This document shows positions 17,638-26,996 of a DNA stretch of 64,000 bases, piece by piece (within the stretch, counting starts at the first letter, position 1; every line of letters starts with the position of its first letter). The notes under the pieces were generated by a model. It had not been told where the DNA came from, did not search any database, and was given only the letters and a program-made list of their open reading frames with translations. Origin of the DNA: Companilactobacillus nantensis DSM 16982 (GTDB lineage: Bacteria; Bacillota; Bacilli; Lactobacillales; Lactobacillaceae); NCBI RefSeq assembly GCF_001435815.1, contig NZ_AZFV01000005.1, positions 56,324 through 120,323 on the forward strand. The letters are read 5' to 3'. The position numbers were made by a program, and so were the translations under genes.

Positions 17638-19175
17638 AAAGAGCTTTGATTAGTGTTTCTGATAAGACAGGTGTCGTTGAATTTGCTAAAGGTTTAATTG
17701 CCAATGGTTTTGAAATCATCTCAACTGGTGGTACATACAAGAAGTTACAAGAAAATGGCGTTGAAGTTATGGAAATTGACGAAGTAACCCAATTTCCTGA
17801 AATTTTAGACGGTCGTGTTAAGACTTTACATCCAATGGTTCATGCCGGATTGCTTGCTAAACGCGATAATCCAGAACACATGAAAACCTTGGAAGATTTA
17901 AACATTCAAACAATTGACCTTGTCTGTGTCAATCTCTATCCATTTAAAGAAACAATCTCAAAAGAAGATGTCACACCAGCCGAAGCAATTGAACAAATTG
18001 ATATTGGTGGTCCTTCAATGATTCGTTCAGCTTCAAAGAACTTCAAGAGTGTTTACGTTGTGATTGATGCAAATGATTATGAAACAGTTCTTGAAAGTCT
18101 TCAATCTGACGAAGATGATACGATTTTACGTCGTCGCCTAGCTGCTAAAGCATTCCGTCATACTGCTGAATACGACAGTATCATTGCTCATTATCTAACT
18201 GATTTGAATGGGGATGAATTCCCTGACGTTGAAGTACTTGGTTATGACTATCATCAAGAATTACGTTACGGTGAAAATTCTCACCAAAAAGCTGCCTTTT
18301 ATAAGAGTGCTATGCCTACTGAATATTCAATTGCCTCAGCCAAACAACTTCATGGTAAAGAACTCTCATTCAACAACATCAAAGATTCTGATGCTGCTTT
18401 GAGAATTGTGGCTGACTTCGATCAACCTTGTGTTGCTGCATTGAAACACATGAATCCATGTGGTGTTGGTGTTGATGATGAATGTATCTACAAAGCATGG
18501 CGTAAAGCTTATACAGCCGATACAATGTCAATCTTTGGTGGTATCGTTGCGGTGAACCGTGAAGTTACTAAAGAAATTGCTGAAGAAATGCACAAGATTT
18601 TCTTGGAAATTGTTATTGCTCCTAGTTTTACTGATGAAGCTTTGGAAATTCTTGAAGCAAAGAAGAATATTCGTCTATTGACACTTGATTTCTCAAAAGC
18701 AAAAGATGCTGACAAACACGAATATGTGTCAGTTATGGGTGGCTTGTTAGTTCAAGAACGTGATACAACTGTAGATCAATTGAGTGAATTTAAAGTTGTT
18801 ACTAAAAAAGCCCCAACTGACGAAGAAATGAAGGCTCTCTTATTCGGTCAACAAGTTGTTAAGCATGTGAAGAGTAATGCGATTGTTATTACAACGACTG
18901 ATAAGACACTTGGTATTGGTGCTGGTCAGATGAACCGAATTGGTTCAGTTAAAATTGCTATCGAACAAGAAGAACAGGCAGATGCTCATACTCCATTGAT
19001 TATGGCCTCGGATGCATTCTTCCCAATGGATGACTGTGTTCAATATGCTGCTGAACACGGCATCACTGCAATTGTTCAACCTGGTGGTTCAATCAAGGAT
19101 CAAGATTCAATTGATATGGCTGATAAACACGGTATCGCAATGGTCTTCACTGGCAGAAGACATTTCAAACACTAG
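17634..19175 (+). CDS. purH: Bifunctional AICAR transformylase/IMP cyclohydrolase
   Basis: Protein of 513 residues, normal length, performing the last two steps to IMP. The N-terminal cyclohydrolase half starts [18 protein letters not shown] and has [13 protein letters not shown]. The transformylase half includes [14 protein letters not shown] and the catalytic Lys-His in [12 protein letters not shown]. It is in the same operon, coupled to purN by a four-base overlap. Confidence 0.97.
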   Translation: MKRALISVSDKTGVVEFAKGLIANGFEIISTGGTYKKLQENGVEVMEIDEVTQFPEILDGRVKTLHPMVHAGLLAKRDNPEHMKTLEDLNIQTIDLVCVNLYPFKETISKEDVTPAEAIEQIDIGGPSMIRSASKNFKSVYVVIDANDYETVLESLQSDEDDTILRRRLAAKAFRHTAEYDSIIAHYLTDLNGDEFPDVEVLGYDYHQELRYGENSHQKAAFYKSAMPTEYSIASAKQLHGKELSFNNIKDSDAALRIVADFDQPCVAALKHMNPCGVGVDDECIYKAWRKAYTADTMSIFGGIVAVNREVTKEIAEEMHKIFLEIVIAPSFTDEALEILEAKKNIRLLTLDFSKAKDADKHEYVSVMGGLLVQERDTTVDQLSEFKVVTKKAPTDEEMKALLFGQQVVKHVKSNAIVITTTDKTLGIGAGQMNRIGSVKIAIEQEEQADAHTPLIMASDAFFPMDDCVQYAAEHGITAIVQPGGSIKDQDSIDMADKHGIAMVFTGRRHFKH

Positions 19176-19190
19176 AAGAGAGGTCTTTTA

Positions 19191-20447
19191 ATGAAAATAC
19201 TTGTTATTGGTTCAGGAGCCAGAGAAGATGCGATTTGTCAGTCGTTGTTAAAAAATACTGATAATGTTGTCTTTTGTGCTCCCGGAAATGATGGAATGAA
19301 ATTGAATGGTATCAAAACTATTTCGATTAATGAAGATGAATTCGATCATTTAGCAAACTTTGCAATTACGAATAATGTTGACTACACGATTGTTGGACCT
19401 GAAGAACCATTAGTGAATGGGATTGTCGATTTTTTCAAGAGCCGTAAGTTATTGATTTTTGGACCTACCAAAGAAGGCGCTCAAGTTGAAGGGTCAAAAT
19501 CATTTACGAAAAAATTAATGGCTGATGCAGATATTCCAACAGCTGACTATCAAGAATTTACTGATTTACAAGTAGCAATAGATTTTTTGAATAATGATGC
19601 GAATTTTCCAATCGTCATTAAAGCTGATGGTTTAGCGGCCGGAAAAGGTGTTTATATTTCACCAGATTTATCTGATGCCTTAATTAAAGTTACTGAATTG
19701 TTAGAAGGACACAAATTTAATACACGTAAAATTGTTATTGAAGAATTTTTAGAGGGTGAAGAGTTCTCACTGATGGCATTTGTAGATCACAAGCGTTTTT
19801 ATCCAATGCCATTAGCTCAAGATTATAAAAAGATTTTTGAGAACGATAAGGGACCAAATACTGGTGGTATGGGAGCCGTTTGTCCAGTTGCTAATATCAG
19901 TGAAGCAATTGAACAAGAAGCGATTACGACGGTCATTAAACCCTTTGTCAAAGAACTATATAATCAAGGCATTAAGTATACGGGGATAATTTATGCCGGA
20001 TTGATTTTAACTAAGAGTGGCATCAAAGTAATTGAGTTTAACGCTCGTTTTGGTGATCCGGAAACGGAAGTTGTTTTACCACGCCTGCAATCTGATTTAT
20101 CAGAAATGATTTATCAAATGTTACATCATAAAAAAGTTACAGAAATAAACTGGTCGACAGAAGGACTAAACTTAGGTGTCTTTGCCGTCAGCCAAGGATA
20201 TCCCGGTAAGCAAATTTCTGGTGATCTTGGCAGTACTGACGAGTTTAGAAATTGTCCATTAACAGTTAACTATGCAAGTGTTCGCAAAGAAAATCATCGT
20301 TTGATTAGTAATGGTGGTCGTTTGTATTTAATCCAAACGCAAGCAAATAGTTTAGTGGATGCTCAAACAGAAATCTATCAAGAATTAGGTAAACTAAATC
20401 AAACAAATATTTTTTACCGTCGTGATATTGGTAAAAATTCGATTTGA
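19191..20447 (+). CDS. purD: Phosphoribosylamine-glycine ligase (GAR synthetase)
   Basis: ATP-grasp ligase of 418 residues joining phosphoribosylamine and glycine. Signatures: VIGSGAREDAICQSL (most relatives have REHAL, so Asp replaces the usual His here), VGPEEPLVNGIVD, IKADGLAAGKGV, and EFNARFGDPETEVVLPRL. It is the terminal gene of the pur operon, 15 nt after purH, and is followed by a terminator. Confidence 0.95.
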   Translation: MKILVIGSGAREDAICQSLLKNTDNVVFCAPGNDGMKLNGIKTISINEDEFDHLANFAITNNVDYTIVGPEEPLVNGIVDFFKSRKLLIFGPTKEGAQVEGSKSFTKKLMADADIPTADYQEFTDLQVAIDFLNNDANFPIVIKADGLAAGKGVYISPDLSDALIKVTELLEGHKFNTRKIVIEEFLEGEEFSLMAFVDHKRFYPMPLAQDYKKIFENDKGPNTGGMGAVCPVANISEAIEQEAITTVIKPFVKELYNQGIKYTGIIYAGLILTKSGIKVIEFNARFGDPETEVVLPRLQSDLSEMIYQMLHHKKVTEINWSTEGLNLGVFAVSQGYPGKQISGDLGSTDEFRNCPLTVNYASVRKENHRLISNGGRLYLIQTQANSLVDAQTEIYQELGKLNQTNIFYRRDIGKNSI

Positions 20448-20458
20448 ATTAAATGAAG

Positions 20459-20493
20459 AAACTAGTAATTGTGAGAAGATTGCTAGTTTTTTT
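20459..20493 (+). terminator. Terminator of the pur operon
   Basis: AAACTAG.AAT pairs with ATT.CTAGTTT around a ten-base loop, followed by T7. Confidence 0.8.
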
Positions 20494-20529
20494 GTTGCAA
20501 TATTTTAATTAAGTTTAATCAGATACTTA

Positions 20530-20558
20530 TTGTCGTAGTAAAAGTTTATTAGTATAAT
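20530..20558 (+). promoter_or_regulatory. Promoter of the small membrane-protein pair
   Basis: TTGTCG, 17-nt spacer, perfect TATAAT (20553-20558). The start falls about 25 nt before the first gene of the pair. Confidence 0.6.
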
Positions 20559-20588
20559 TTTAGACTTATTAATATCGGGGAGATTTAA

Positions 20589-20816
20589 ATGGAAAAACAA
20601 ATATATACCTATCCCAGACAATTTATTGTTGGGATTTGGTTGGTGATAGTTGGAATTGCCATGATGACATTAGTTGTTAAAATGCCAAATGGTACTCCCA
20701 ATGCAACATATTTTGAAATAATTTATGCATTAGGGATGTTTTGGCAGTTAAACTCGAGAACACGTAAACGTTTCAGTGTAGGACCGGGAACTACTAAGCA
20801 AAAAACGTTGGGCTAA
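20589..20816 (+). CDS. Small membrane protein, unknown
   Basis: Protein of 75 residues that I do not recognise. It has one clear transmembrane segment (about 14-31, IVGIWLVIVGIAMMTLVV), a second weaker hydrophobic stretch around residues 41-53, and a basic tail (RTRKRF...TTKQKTLG). GGGGAG at 20577-20582 precedes the start, and a good promoter lies upstream, so it is likely expressed. It is joined to the next gene with one base between stop and start, suggesting the two products work together. Confidence 0.6.
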   Translation: MEKQIYTYPRQFIVGIWLVIVGIAMMTLVVKMPNGTPNATYFEIIYALGMFWQLNSRTRKRFSVGPGTTKQKTLG

Positions 20817-20817
20817 T

Positions 20818-21123
20818 ATGTCAATTATTATTTTAATGATATTAATCATAATCAGTTTTTTATCTGTAAAATTAATGTATTTGAATGCCATTCAGTCAGT
20901 TTACATGACATGGATAATGGTTTTAATCGCAGTTGGATTGCATTTTTTCGCTTTTATACCAGTTCATGGTAAAATCATCGGAATTTTAGGAATCGTCACG
21001 ATTTTAAATGGATTGATTGGTATACTAGCTCATTTTCCATTAGATATGATTTTTGTAAGTGATGGAGTCATCAAAATGATTTTTGGCCTAATTTATTTAA
21101 AGGTTAGTCCAATTAATTTTTAG
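20818..21123 (+). CDS. Small polytopic membrane protein, unknown
   Basis: Protein of 101 residues, almost wholly hydrophobic, with about four transmembrane segments (IIILMILIIISFLSV, then three more to the C-terminus) and few charges. No family recognised. It immediately follows the 75-residue membrane protein with no room for a separate promoter. A bidirectional terminator closes the unit. A two-part membrane assembly is plausible but unproved. Confidence 0.6.
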   Translation: MSIIILMILIIISFLSVKLMYLNAIQSVYMTWIMVLIAVGLHFFAFIPVHGKIIGILGIVTILNGLIGILAHFPLDMIFVSDGVIKMIFGLIYLKVSPINF

Positions 21124-21169
21124 CAAAATAATAGCCTCAGAATCCATAACGGAATCTGAGGCTATTTTG
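21124..21169. terminator. Bidirectional terminator between converging units
   Basis: Stem of about 20 bp built on AATAGCCTCAGA/TCTGAGGCTATT with a short loop; T-rich on both strands. It lies between the small membrane genes and plsC. Confidence 0.8.
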
Positions 21170-21207
21170 TTATATAATTATTTATCTAAGTGTACAAACG
21201 ACGTTGA

Positions 21208-21834
21208 TTAATCTTTTTTCTTTGGTGGAATATATTCGAAACTAGGATCAATTTCATTGTCGATTTTTTTCCAAGCTTCTTCCATGTCATCATTAACTTG
21301 TTTTGTTTGTTCATCATTCAATTTTGCTTTAAAATCAAAGTCGATTTCAGGTCCAATGCCAACGGTGATTTTCTTATGCATCATTAAACCACCGAAAGTT
21401 AATGGTCCTTGGTATACAAAAGGAACTAATGGAGCTTTTGATAGTTTAGCAATTAAAGAAGCACCACCTTTAAGTTCTTCTGAGTAACGTGTTCCAGAAG
21501 GAAACATAATTAAAACGCGTCCCTCTTTTTTCAAGGCTTTAACAGGTGTCTTGATAGCGGATGGTCCTGGATGGGCACGATCAACTGGGAAGGCGTGGGC
21601 GTGAACTAAGATATATCGTAAAATTGGATTTTTGAAAAGTTCTTTTTTTGCCATAAAAGTGGCATCGCGGGGTGCAATCACGAGGGCGAAGAAAATGGGT
21701 TCCCACCATGTTCGATGAGGGGCAACCAAAATATATGGTTTATCAGGCAGATTTTCTTTACCGATGACATCAAATCGTCCATTCAATAAAAAGACTAATC
21801 CCCGTACTAAAGCACGAATAACTTTATAAAACAT
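21208..21834 (-). CDS. plsC: 1-acyl-sn-glycerol-3-phosphate acyltransferase
   Basis: Membrane-associated lysophosphatidate acyltransferase of 208 residues that makes phosphatidic acid. The N-terminal hydrophobic helix is followed by motif I, read here as APHRTWWEP: His40 is present, but the HX4D aspartate is replaced by Glu45. Motif III appears as FPSGTR instead of FPEGTR. Both variants may be lineage-typical; acyltransferase activity is still likely given the overall match (MAKKELFKNPILRYIL, FPVDRAHPG). GGGAG precedes the start on the minus strand. It is a single gene, divergent from trmN6. Confidence 0.85.
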   Translation of the reverse strand: MFYKVIRALVRGLVFLLNGRFDVIGKENLPDKPYILVAPHRTWWEPIFFALVIAPRDATFMAKKELFKNPILRYILVHAHAFPVDRAHPGPSAIKTPVKALKKEGRVLIMFPSGTRYSEELKGGASLIAKLSKAPLVPFVYQGPLTFGGLMMHKKITVGIGPEIDFDFKAKLNDEQTKQVNDDMEEAWKKIDNEIDPSFEYIPPKKKD

Positions 21835-21896
21835 AAAAATATCATTCTCCCAAAAATAATTTTGTCTTATTTAAAATACCATAAAGCAGGTGCAAT

Positions 21897-22625
21897 ATGT
21901 CGATTAATTCGCAAGATGTTATTTCTAATAGTGGAATCATCATTAATCAGGATAAACAACTTTATTCATTTAACCTTGATACTATTTTACTCTATAATTT
22001 TGCTAAACCAGTAAAAAAAGGCAAAGTCGTTGATTTATGTGCTGGCAATGGTGCAATTGGTTTATCATTAGCAGCTAAAACACGGGCTCAAATTTATTTA
22101 GTTGAGATCCAAAAAGAGTTAGCTACATTATCACAGCAGAGTATTTTAGATAATCATCTAGAAAAGCAAGTTCATTTAATTAACGATGATTTGAAAAATG
22201 TTCAACAATATTTAGCTCATGATACGATTGACACGATTGTCTGTAATCCACCATATTTTAAATTATCAGACAAAACGTCTATCAAAGAAAATCCCGTTTT
22301 GGCGATAGCTCGTCATGAACTAAAAGCAGATCTTACCGATATTCTTTCTACTATTAAAATACTGTTAAAAGAAAATTCGCATGCATTTATTGTTTATCGA
22401 CCAGAACGTCTCAGTGAATTGTTTAGTATTATGACTCAGGAAAAATTGCAACCAAAGCGGATGCGTTTTGTTAGATCAATGGCAAATAAGGATGCTAACT
22501 TAGTTTTGCTTGATGTAGTCAAAACAGTCAAAGCTGCTTCGTTACGTGTAGAACCCGATTTAGTGATTTATGATAAGAAACATCAGTTAACAAAAGAGGC
22601 TAGTTTAATAATCAATGGAAAATAA
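21897..22625 (+). CDS. trmN6: tRNA1(Val) (adenine37-N6)-methyltransferase-like protein
   Basis: SAM-dependent methyltransferase of 242 residues. The SAM loop VVDLCAGNGAIGLSLAAK and the catalytic VCNPPYF motif (amino-methylation of adenine) match the YabB/YfiC family. The N-terminal GIIINQDKQLYSFNLDTILL is characteristic. The exact tRNA target in this organism is inferred from the family. The last 11 bases overlap the GIY-YIG gene, the same pairing as yabB-yazA in Bacillus. Confidence 0.85.
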   Translation: MSINSQDVISNSGIIINQDKQLYSFNLDTILLYNFAKPVKKGKVVDLCAGNGAIGLSLAAKTRAQIYLVEIQKELATLSQQSILDNHLEKQVHLINDDLKNVQQYLAHDTIDTIVCNPPYFKLSDKTSIKENPVLAIARHELKADLTDILSTIKILLKENSHAFIVYRPERLSELFSIMTQEKLQPKRMRFVRSMANKDANLVLLDVVKTVKAASLRVEPDLVIYDKKHQLTKEASLIINGK

Positions 22626-22899
22626 AAAATATTACGTTTATATGTTGCTCTGCCATGACCGAAACTTTTATACTGGTACTAGCAATAATGTTGAAAAACG
22701 AGTTGCTACACACAATGCAGGTAAGGGTGCAAAGTATACGAAAATCAGGCGACCAGTTAAATTGATGTATAGCGAAGAACTTGCCAATAAGTCTGAAGCT
22801 TTGAAGCGAGAAATTGCGATTAAGAAACTCAGTCGTCAACAAAAAGTTACTTTGTTAAAAAGTCATGGAATAAATTGGCAAGACTACTTGATTTCATGA
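22615..22899 (+). CDS. yazA: GIY-YIG domain protein (YhbQ/YazA-like)
   Basis: Protein of 94 residues consisting of one GIY-YIG nuclease-like domain: YYVYMLLC and FYTGTSNNVEKRVATHNAGKGAKYT cover the motif, where GIY is replaced by VYM and YIG by YTG, as in the UPF0213 family. The conserved Arg (KRV) and Glu (SEALKRE) are present. The cellular role is not well defined. It overlaps trmN6 and ends inside the rpsB promoter region. Confidence 0.88.
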   Translation: MENKKYYVYMLLCHDRNFYTGTSNNVEKRVATHNAGKGAKYTKIRRPVKLMYSEELANKSEALKREIAIKKLSRQQKVTLLKSHGINWQDYLIS

Positions 22900-22916
22900 T
22901 TGTTTTCCCATATAAT
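22888..22916 (+). promoter_or_regulatory. rpsB-tsf promoter
   Basis: TTGATT (22888-22893), a 17-nt spacer, and perfect TATAAT (22911-22916). The -35 lies inside the end of the preceding gene. The transcript would start near 22922, giving a leader of about 100 nt. Confidence 0.75.
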
Positions 22917-22939
22917 ATTTACCTGTATTGAATACACAC

Positions 22940-22995
22940 ACTCAACGATTTGATTGATGGTGCGCGAATGCGTTTCAGTCAGACATGACTTGAGT
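22940..22995 (+). promoter_or_regulatory. Structured leader of rpsB (candidate S2 autoregulatory site)
   Basis: Three nested helices can form: ACTCAA 22940-22945 with TTGAGT 22990-22995, TGATTGA 22951-22957 with TCAGTCA 22975-22981, and CGC 22963-22965 with GCG 22970-22972. The fold ends just before the rpsB ribosome-binding site. Leaders of rpsB bind S2 in other bacteria; binding here is inferred. Confidence 0.5.
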
Positions 22996-23023
22996 GGAGG
23001 TAAAAACCAGGAGGAACTATTTT

Positions 23024-23824
23024 ATGTCAGTTATTTCTATGAAACAATTGCTTGAAGCCGGTGTACATTTTGGTCACCAAACAAGACGTTGGAACCCTAA
23101 GATGAAGCCATTTATCTTTACACAAAGAAATGGTATTTACATCATTGATTTACAAAAAACAGTACGCATGATCGACGATGCCTACAACTATATGAAGGCT
23201 GTTGCCGGTGATGACGGAATTTTCCTATTCGTTGGTACAAAGAAGCAAGCCCAAGATGCTGTTGCTGAAGAAGCTACACGTGCAGGCCAATACTACGTTA
23301 ACCACCGTTGGTTAGGTGGTACTTTGACTAACTGGAATACAATCCAAAAACGTATCAAGAGATTAAAGGAAATCAAGGCTATGGCCACTGATGGTACTTT
23401 TGATCGTCTACCTAAGAAAGAAGTTGCTTTACTTACAAAGCAACAAGCTAAGCTTGAAAAATTCCTTGGTGGTATCGAAGATATGCCAAGAATTCCTGAT
23501 GTTATGTTCATTGTTGACCCTCACAAAGAAAACATTGCTGTTAACGAAGCTAAGAAGCTTAACATTCCTATCGTAGCTATGGTTGATACAAACACAGATC
23601 CAGATCCTATCGATGTTATCATTCCTTCAAACGATGATGCTATCCGTGCCGTAAGATTGATTACTGCTAAGATGGCTGACGCTATCGTTGAAGGTAAGCA
23701 AGGTGAAGAAGCTGTTTCAGATGCAGACTTCGCTGACAAGAAAGATGATAACAAAGATTCAGACGCTGCTGATGACAAATCAATCGAAGATTTGGCAAAC
23801 GCAACAAACAACAATAACAAATAA
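23024..23824 (+). CDS. rpsB: 30S ribosomal protein S2
   Basis: Protein of 266 residues. It starts [32 protein letters not shown] and includes [11 protein letters not shown] and [13 protein letters not shown], all S2 signatures. The start at 23024 follows AGGAGGA at 23009-23015; the longer frame from 22994 has no site. The C-terminus has an acidic low-complexity tail of about 35 residues ([15 protein letters not shown], ending in a run of Asn), longer than in Bacillus. It is co-transcribed with tsf through a weak hairpin. Confidence 0.97.
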   Translation: MSVISMKQLLEAGVHFGHQTRRWNPKMKPFIFTQRNGIYIIDLQKTVRMIDDAYNYMKAVAGDDGIFLFVGTKKQAQDAVAEEATRAGQYYVNHRWLGGTLTNWNTIQKRIKRLKEIKAMATDGTFDRLPKKEVALLTKQQAKLEKFLGGIEDMPRIPDVMFIVDPHKENIAVNEAKKLNIPIVAMVDTNTDPDPIDVIIPSNDDAIRAVRLITAKMADAIVEGKQGEEAVSDADFADKKDDNKDSDAADDKSIEDLANATNNNNK

Positions 23825-23847
23825 TTAAAATAATATCCGTAAAATAG

Positions 23848-23876
23848 AGTCATCTGTGTAAGATGGCTTTATTTAT
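23848..23876 (+). terminator. Weak intercistronic hairpin between rpsB and tsf
   Basis: AGTCATCT pairs with AGATGGCT (8 bp, one G-U), followed by an interrupted T stretch. It probably acts as a partial terminator adjusting the S2 to EF-Ts ratio. Confidence 0.5.
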
Positions 23877-23895
23877 ACGACTGGAGGATTTACGA

Positions 23896-24774
23896 ATGGC
23901 TAAAATTACTGCTGCTCAAGTTAAAGAATTACGTGATAAGACAAGCGTTGGTATGATGGATGCTAAAAAGGCATTGGTTTCTGCTGATGGTGACATGGAC
24001 AAAGCTGTTGACTTGCTACGTGAAAAGGGTATTGCTAAAGCTGCTAAGAAGAGTGGAAACATCGCTGCTGAAGGTTTAACACATATCGAAATTTCAGGTA
24101 ACAAAGCTGCTATTATCGAAGTTAACTCAGAAACTGATTTCGTTTCATCAAATGATAAATTTATCAATCTTGTTAACTCAATTGGTAAGGCTATCGTTGA
24201 AAACGAACCAAAGACTATGGACGAAGCATTAGCTTTAAGTCTTGGCGAAGGTTCAGTTAACGACGCTATCACAGGCTTAACAGCTGTTATCGGTGAAAAG
24301 ATTAGCTTGAGACGTTTCCAAGTTCTTGATAAGACTGATGCACAAGTATTCGGTTCATACCTACACAATGGTGGCCTAATTGGTGCCGTTGTTACACTTG
24401 AAGGTACTGACGAAGATGCTGCTAAGGATGTTGCTATGCACGTTGCTGCTATCAACCCTAAGTACATGAGTCGCGAACAAGTTCCTGCTGATGTTCTTGA
24501 ACATGAAAAGGCTATCTTTACTGAAGAAACAAAAGCTGAAGGTAAACCTGAAAAGATCATCCCAAGAATCGTTGAAGGCCGTGTAAACAAGTACTTGTCA
24601 GAAATTAGTTTGGCTGACCAAGAATTTGTTAAGGATTCAGATATGACTGTTCAACAATTCGTTGAATCAAAGAACAGTAAACTAGTTTCATACGTTCGTT
24701 ACGAAGTCGGTGAAGGAATCGAAAAGAAACAAGAAGATTTCGCTGAAGAAGTAAAGAACCAAATGAACAACTAA
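23896..24774 (+). CDS. tsf: Translation elongation factor Ts
   Basis: Protein of 292 residues, guanine nucleotide exchange factor of EF-Tu. The N-terminal UBA-like domain [18 protein letters not shown], the core motif [14 protein letters not shown], and the dimerisation domain with [11 protein letters not shown] are clear. GGAGGAT at 23883-23889 sets the start at 23896. It is followed by a strong terminator and lies in the universal rpsB-tsf pair. Confidence 0.97.
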   Translation: MAKITAAQVKELRDKTSVGMMDAKKALVSADGDMDKAVDLLREKGIAKAAKKSGNIAAEGLTHIEISGNKAAIIEVNSETDFVSSNDKFINLVNSIGKAIVENEPKTMDEALALSLGEGSVNDAITGLTAVIGEKISLRRFQVLDKTDAQVFGSYLHNGGLIGAVVTLEGTDEDAAKDVAMHVAAINPKYMSREQVPADVLEHEKAIFTEETKAEGKPEKIIPRIVEGRVNKYLSEISLADQEFVKDSDMTVQQFVESKNSKLVSYVRYEVGEGIEKKQEDFAEEVKNQMNN

Positions 24775-24796
24775 TAAATAAAAATTTATTTTTGAG

Positions 24797-24839
24797 AAAG
24801 GTCGCTTAATTCATTTTTGAATTAAACGACCTTTTCTTT
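24797..24839 (+). terminator. Terminator of rpsB-tsf
   Basis: AAAGGTCG.TTAATTCA pairs with TGAATTAA.CGACCTTT and is followed by TTCTTT. Confidence 0.85.
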
Positions 24840-24947
24840 ATATAAAGGGTTGTATCTTAGCTAATTTTATTTAAAAATAGTGTTTAGATAATTTTAGTGT
24901 ATCGAATATGTTAAAATGTTTAGTAGCAAAATTAAAGGAGAGTACTT

Positions 24948-25682
24948 ATGCCTGATATCAAGTATAAAAGAGTAATTTTAAAAGTTTCTGGTGAAGCATT
25001 GGCCGGAGAAAAAGGATTTGGAATTAACCCTCCAGTTATCAAAAAGATAGCTGAACAAATTAAGAGTGTTCATGATCTAGGTGTTCAAGTAGCCATCGTG
25101 TGTGGTGGTGGTAACATCTGGCGTGGTGAAACAGGTGCTGAAATGGGAATGGACCGTGCCCAAGCTGATTACATGGGTATGATGGCGACAGTTATGAATG
25201 GTCTAGCTCTACAAGATGGACTAGAACATATCGGTGTGCCTACACGTGTGCAAACTTCAATTGAAATGCGCCAAGTTGCTGAACCATATATCAGAAGAAA
25301 GGCTGTTAGACACCTTGAAAAAGGCCGTGTTGTGATTTTTGCTGGTGGTACTGGTAATCCTTACTTCTCAACTGACACAACTTCTGTTTTACGTGCCGCT
25401 GAAATTGAAGCTGATGTTATTCTTATGGCTAAGAACAACGTTGACGGTGTTTACTCAGCTGATCCTAAGAAGGATCCAAATGCTAAGAAGTATTCAGAAT
25501 TAACACAACTTGATATTATCAATAAGAATCTTGGCGTTATGGATACAACTGCATCATCATTGTCAATGGACAACAACATTCCATTGATCGTATTCAACTT
25601 GAATAAGCCAGAAAACATCAAGAAGGTTGTTCAAGGTGAAAATATCGGAACAATTATAAAGGGTGGTAATGATGACAAATAA
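24948..25682 (+). CDS. pyrH: UMP kinase
   Basis: Protein of 244 residues, amino-acid-kinase fold; phosphorylates UMP to UDP. Motifs: [29 protein letters not shown], and [15 protein letters not shown] (nucleotide-binding region). Hexameric cytosolic enzyme, typically inhibited by UTP. AAGGAGAG precedes the start. The frr reading frame begins before pyrH ends, so the two are coupled. Confidence 0.97.
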   Translation: MPDIKYKRVILKVSGEALAGEKGFGINPPVIKKIAEQIKSVHDLGVQVAIVCGGGNIWRGETGAEMGMDRAQADYMGMMATVMNGLALQDGLEHIGVPTRVQTSIEMRQVAEPYIRRKAVRHLEKGRVVIFAGGTGNPYFSTDTTSVLRAAEIEADVILMAKNNVDGVYSADPKKDPNAKKYSELTQLDIINKNLGVMDTTASSLSMDNNIPLIVFNLNKPENIKKVVQGENIGTIIKGGNDDK

Positions 25683-26229
25683 AGCTATTACAAAAGCAAA
25701 AGAAAATATGAATAAATCAATCGACGTTTTAAGTCGTGATTTAGCTAATATCCGAGCTGGTAAAGCTAATGCTTCAATTTTGAGTAATGTCGTAGTTTCA
25801 TACTACGGTAGTGATGTTCCTTTGAACCAAGTTGCTTCAATCAACATTCCTGAAGCACGTGTTCTTTTGATCACACCTTATGACAAGTCATCACTTGATG
25901 ATATTGAACATGCTATCAACTCATCAGACCTTGGCTTGAACCCAGCTAACGATGGTACTGTTATTCGTTTGGTTATCCCACAACTTACTGGTGAACGTAG
26001 ACAAGAAATCGCTAAGCAAGTAGGTAAAGAGGCCGAAGGTGGCCGTATTGCCGTTAGAAACGTCCGTCGTGAAGCTATGGATGATTTGAAGAAGCAATTG
26101 AAAGCTAACGATGTTACTGAAGATGAATTCCACACACTTGAAAAAGATGTGCAAAAAGTAACTGACGATGCGATTGCTAAAATGGATAAATTGGCTGCAG
26201 ATAAAGAAAAGGAAATTACTGAAGGTTAA
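25672..26229 (+). CDS. frr: Ribosome recycling factor
   Basis: Protein of 185 residues, normal length, which splits post-termination ribosomes with [35 protein letters not shown] and [28 protein letters not shown] are diagnostic. Two tandem ATG codons (25669 and 25672) are possible; GGGTGG at 25661-25666 favours the second. The gene overlaps pyrH by 11 bases. Confidence 0.96.
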   Translation: MTNKAITKAKENMNKSIDVLSRDLANIRAGKANASILSNVVVSYYGSDVPLNQVASINIPEARVLLITPYDKSSLDDIEHAINSSDLGLNPANDGTVIRLVIPQLTGERRQEIAKQVGKEAEGGRIAVRNVRREAMDDLKKQLKANDVTEDEFHTLEKDVQKVTDDAIAKMDKLAADKEKEITEG

Positions 26230-26234
26230 TTTCG

Positions 26235-26978
26235 ATGACAGAGGATAATAAGAGACAATTAGATCCTGAAATATCTGTTCCTAAACATATTGCAATTATT
26301 ATGGATGGTAATGGTCGTTGGGCTAAAGAAAAAGGCCAACCAAGAATTGCTGGACATAAAGAGGGCATGAATAATGTCAAAACAATTGCAACTGCAGCGA
26401 GTCATTTGGGAGTAAAGGTTTTAAGTCTCTATGCTTTTTCAACGGAAAACTGGAGTCGGCCAAGTAAGGAAGTTAACTTCTTGATGCGCTTGCCGGTAGA
26501 TTTCTTTGGAACATTTATGCCAGATTTAATTAAAGAAAATATTCAGGTAATGGTAACAGGTTTTACGGATCATTTGCCTGACCGAACACGAAAAGTAGTA
26601 TTAAAAGCAGTTGAGGACACAAAGGATAATACTGGAATGATCCTCAACTTTGCTTTTAATTATGGTGGTCGTGCTGAAATCGTGCATGCTGCCAAAAGTT
26701 TGGCAATCGATGCCGTTAATGGTTCAATAGATCCAGATAAAATTGACGACGCAATGTTTGCAAACCATTTATTAACTAATCAATTGGGAGATTTAGCCGA
26801 TCCTGATTTATTAATCAGAACTAGTGGCGAAGAAAGAATCTCCAATTTTATGTTGTGGCAATTAGCTTATTCAGAGATGGTCTTTGATAAGGCATACTGG
26901 CCCAACTATACTGTTGATAATTTAGTTGAAGATATTAAGGAATTTGACAGACGAGATCGTCGCTTTGGATCTGTTTAG
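26235..26978 (+). CDS. uppS: Undecaprenyl diphosphate synthase
   Basis: cis-Prenyltransferase of 247 residues that makes the C55 carrier lipid for peptidoglycan and wall polymers. IAIIMDGNGRWAKEKGQPRIAGH holds the catalytic Asp and phosphate-binding loop. The C-terminal DLLIRTSGEERISNFMLWQ is the second diphosphate site; Glu replaces the more usual Lys or Gln after GE. It follows frr with 5 nt between and is the usual partner of cdsA. Confidence 0.96.
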   Translation: MTEDNKRQLDPEISVPKHIAIIMDGNGRWAKEKGQPRIAGHKEGMNNVKTIATAASHLGVKVLSLYAFSTENWSRPSKEVNFLMRLPVDFFGTFMPDLIKENIQVMVTGFTDHLPDRTRKVVLKAVEDTKDNTGMILNFAFNYGGRAEIVHAAKSLAIDAVNGSIDPDKIDDAMFANHLLTNQLGDLADPDLLIRTSGEERISNFMLWQLAYSEMVFDKAYWPNYTVDNLVEDIKEFDRRDRRFGSV

Positions 26979-26996
26979 TTAGTTTGGGGGAAAATT

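Noticed and set aside
23916..24590. 224-codon open frame antisense to tsf
   Set aside because: tsf is certain on the plus strand; the antisense frame is a result of codon bias and has no start signal.
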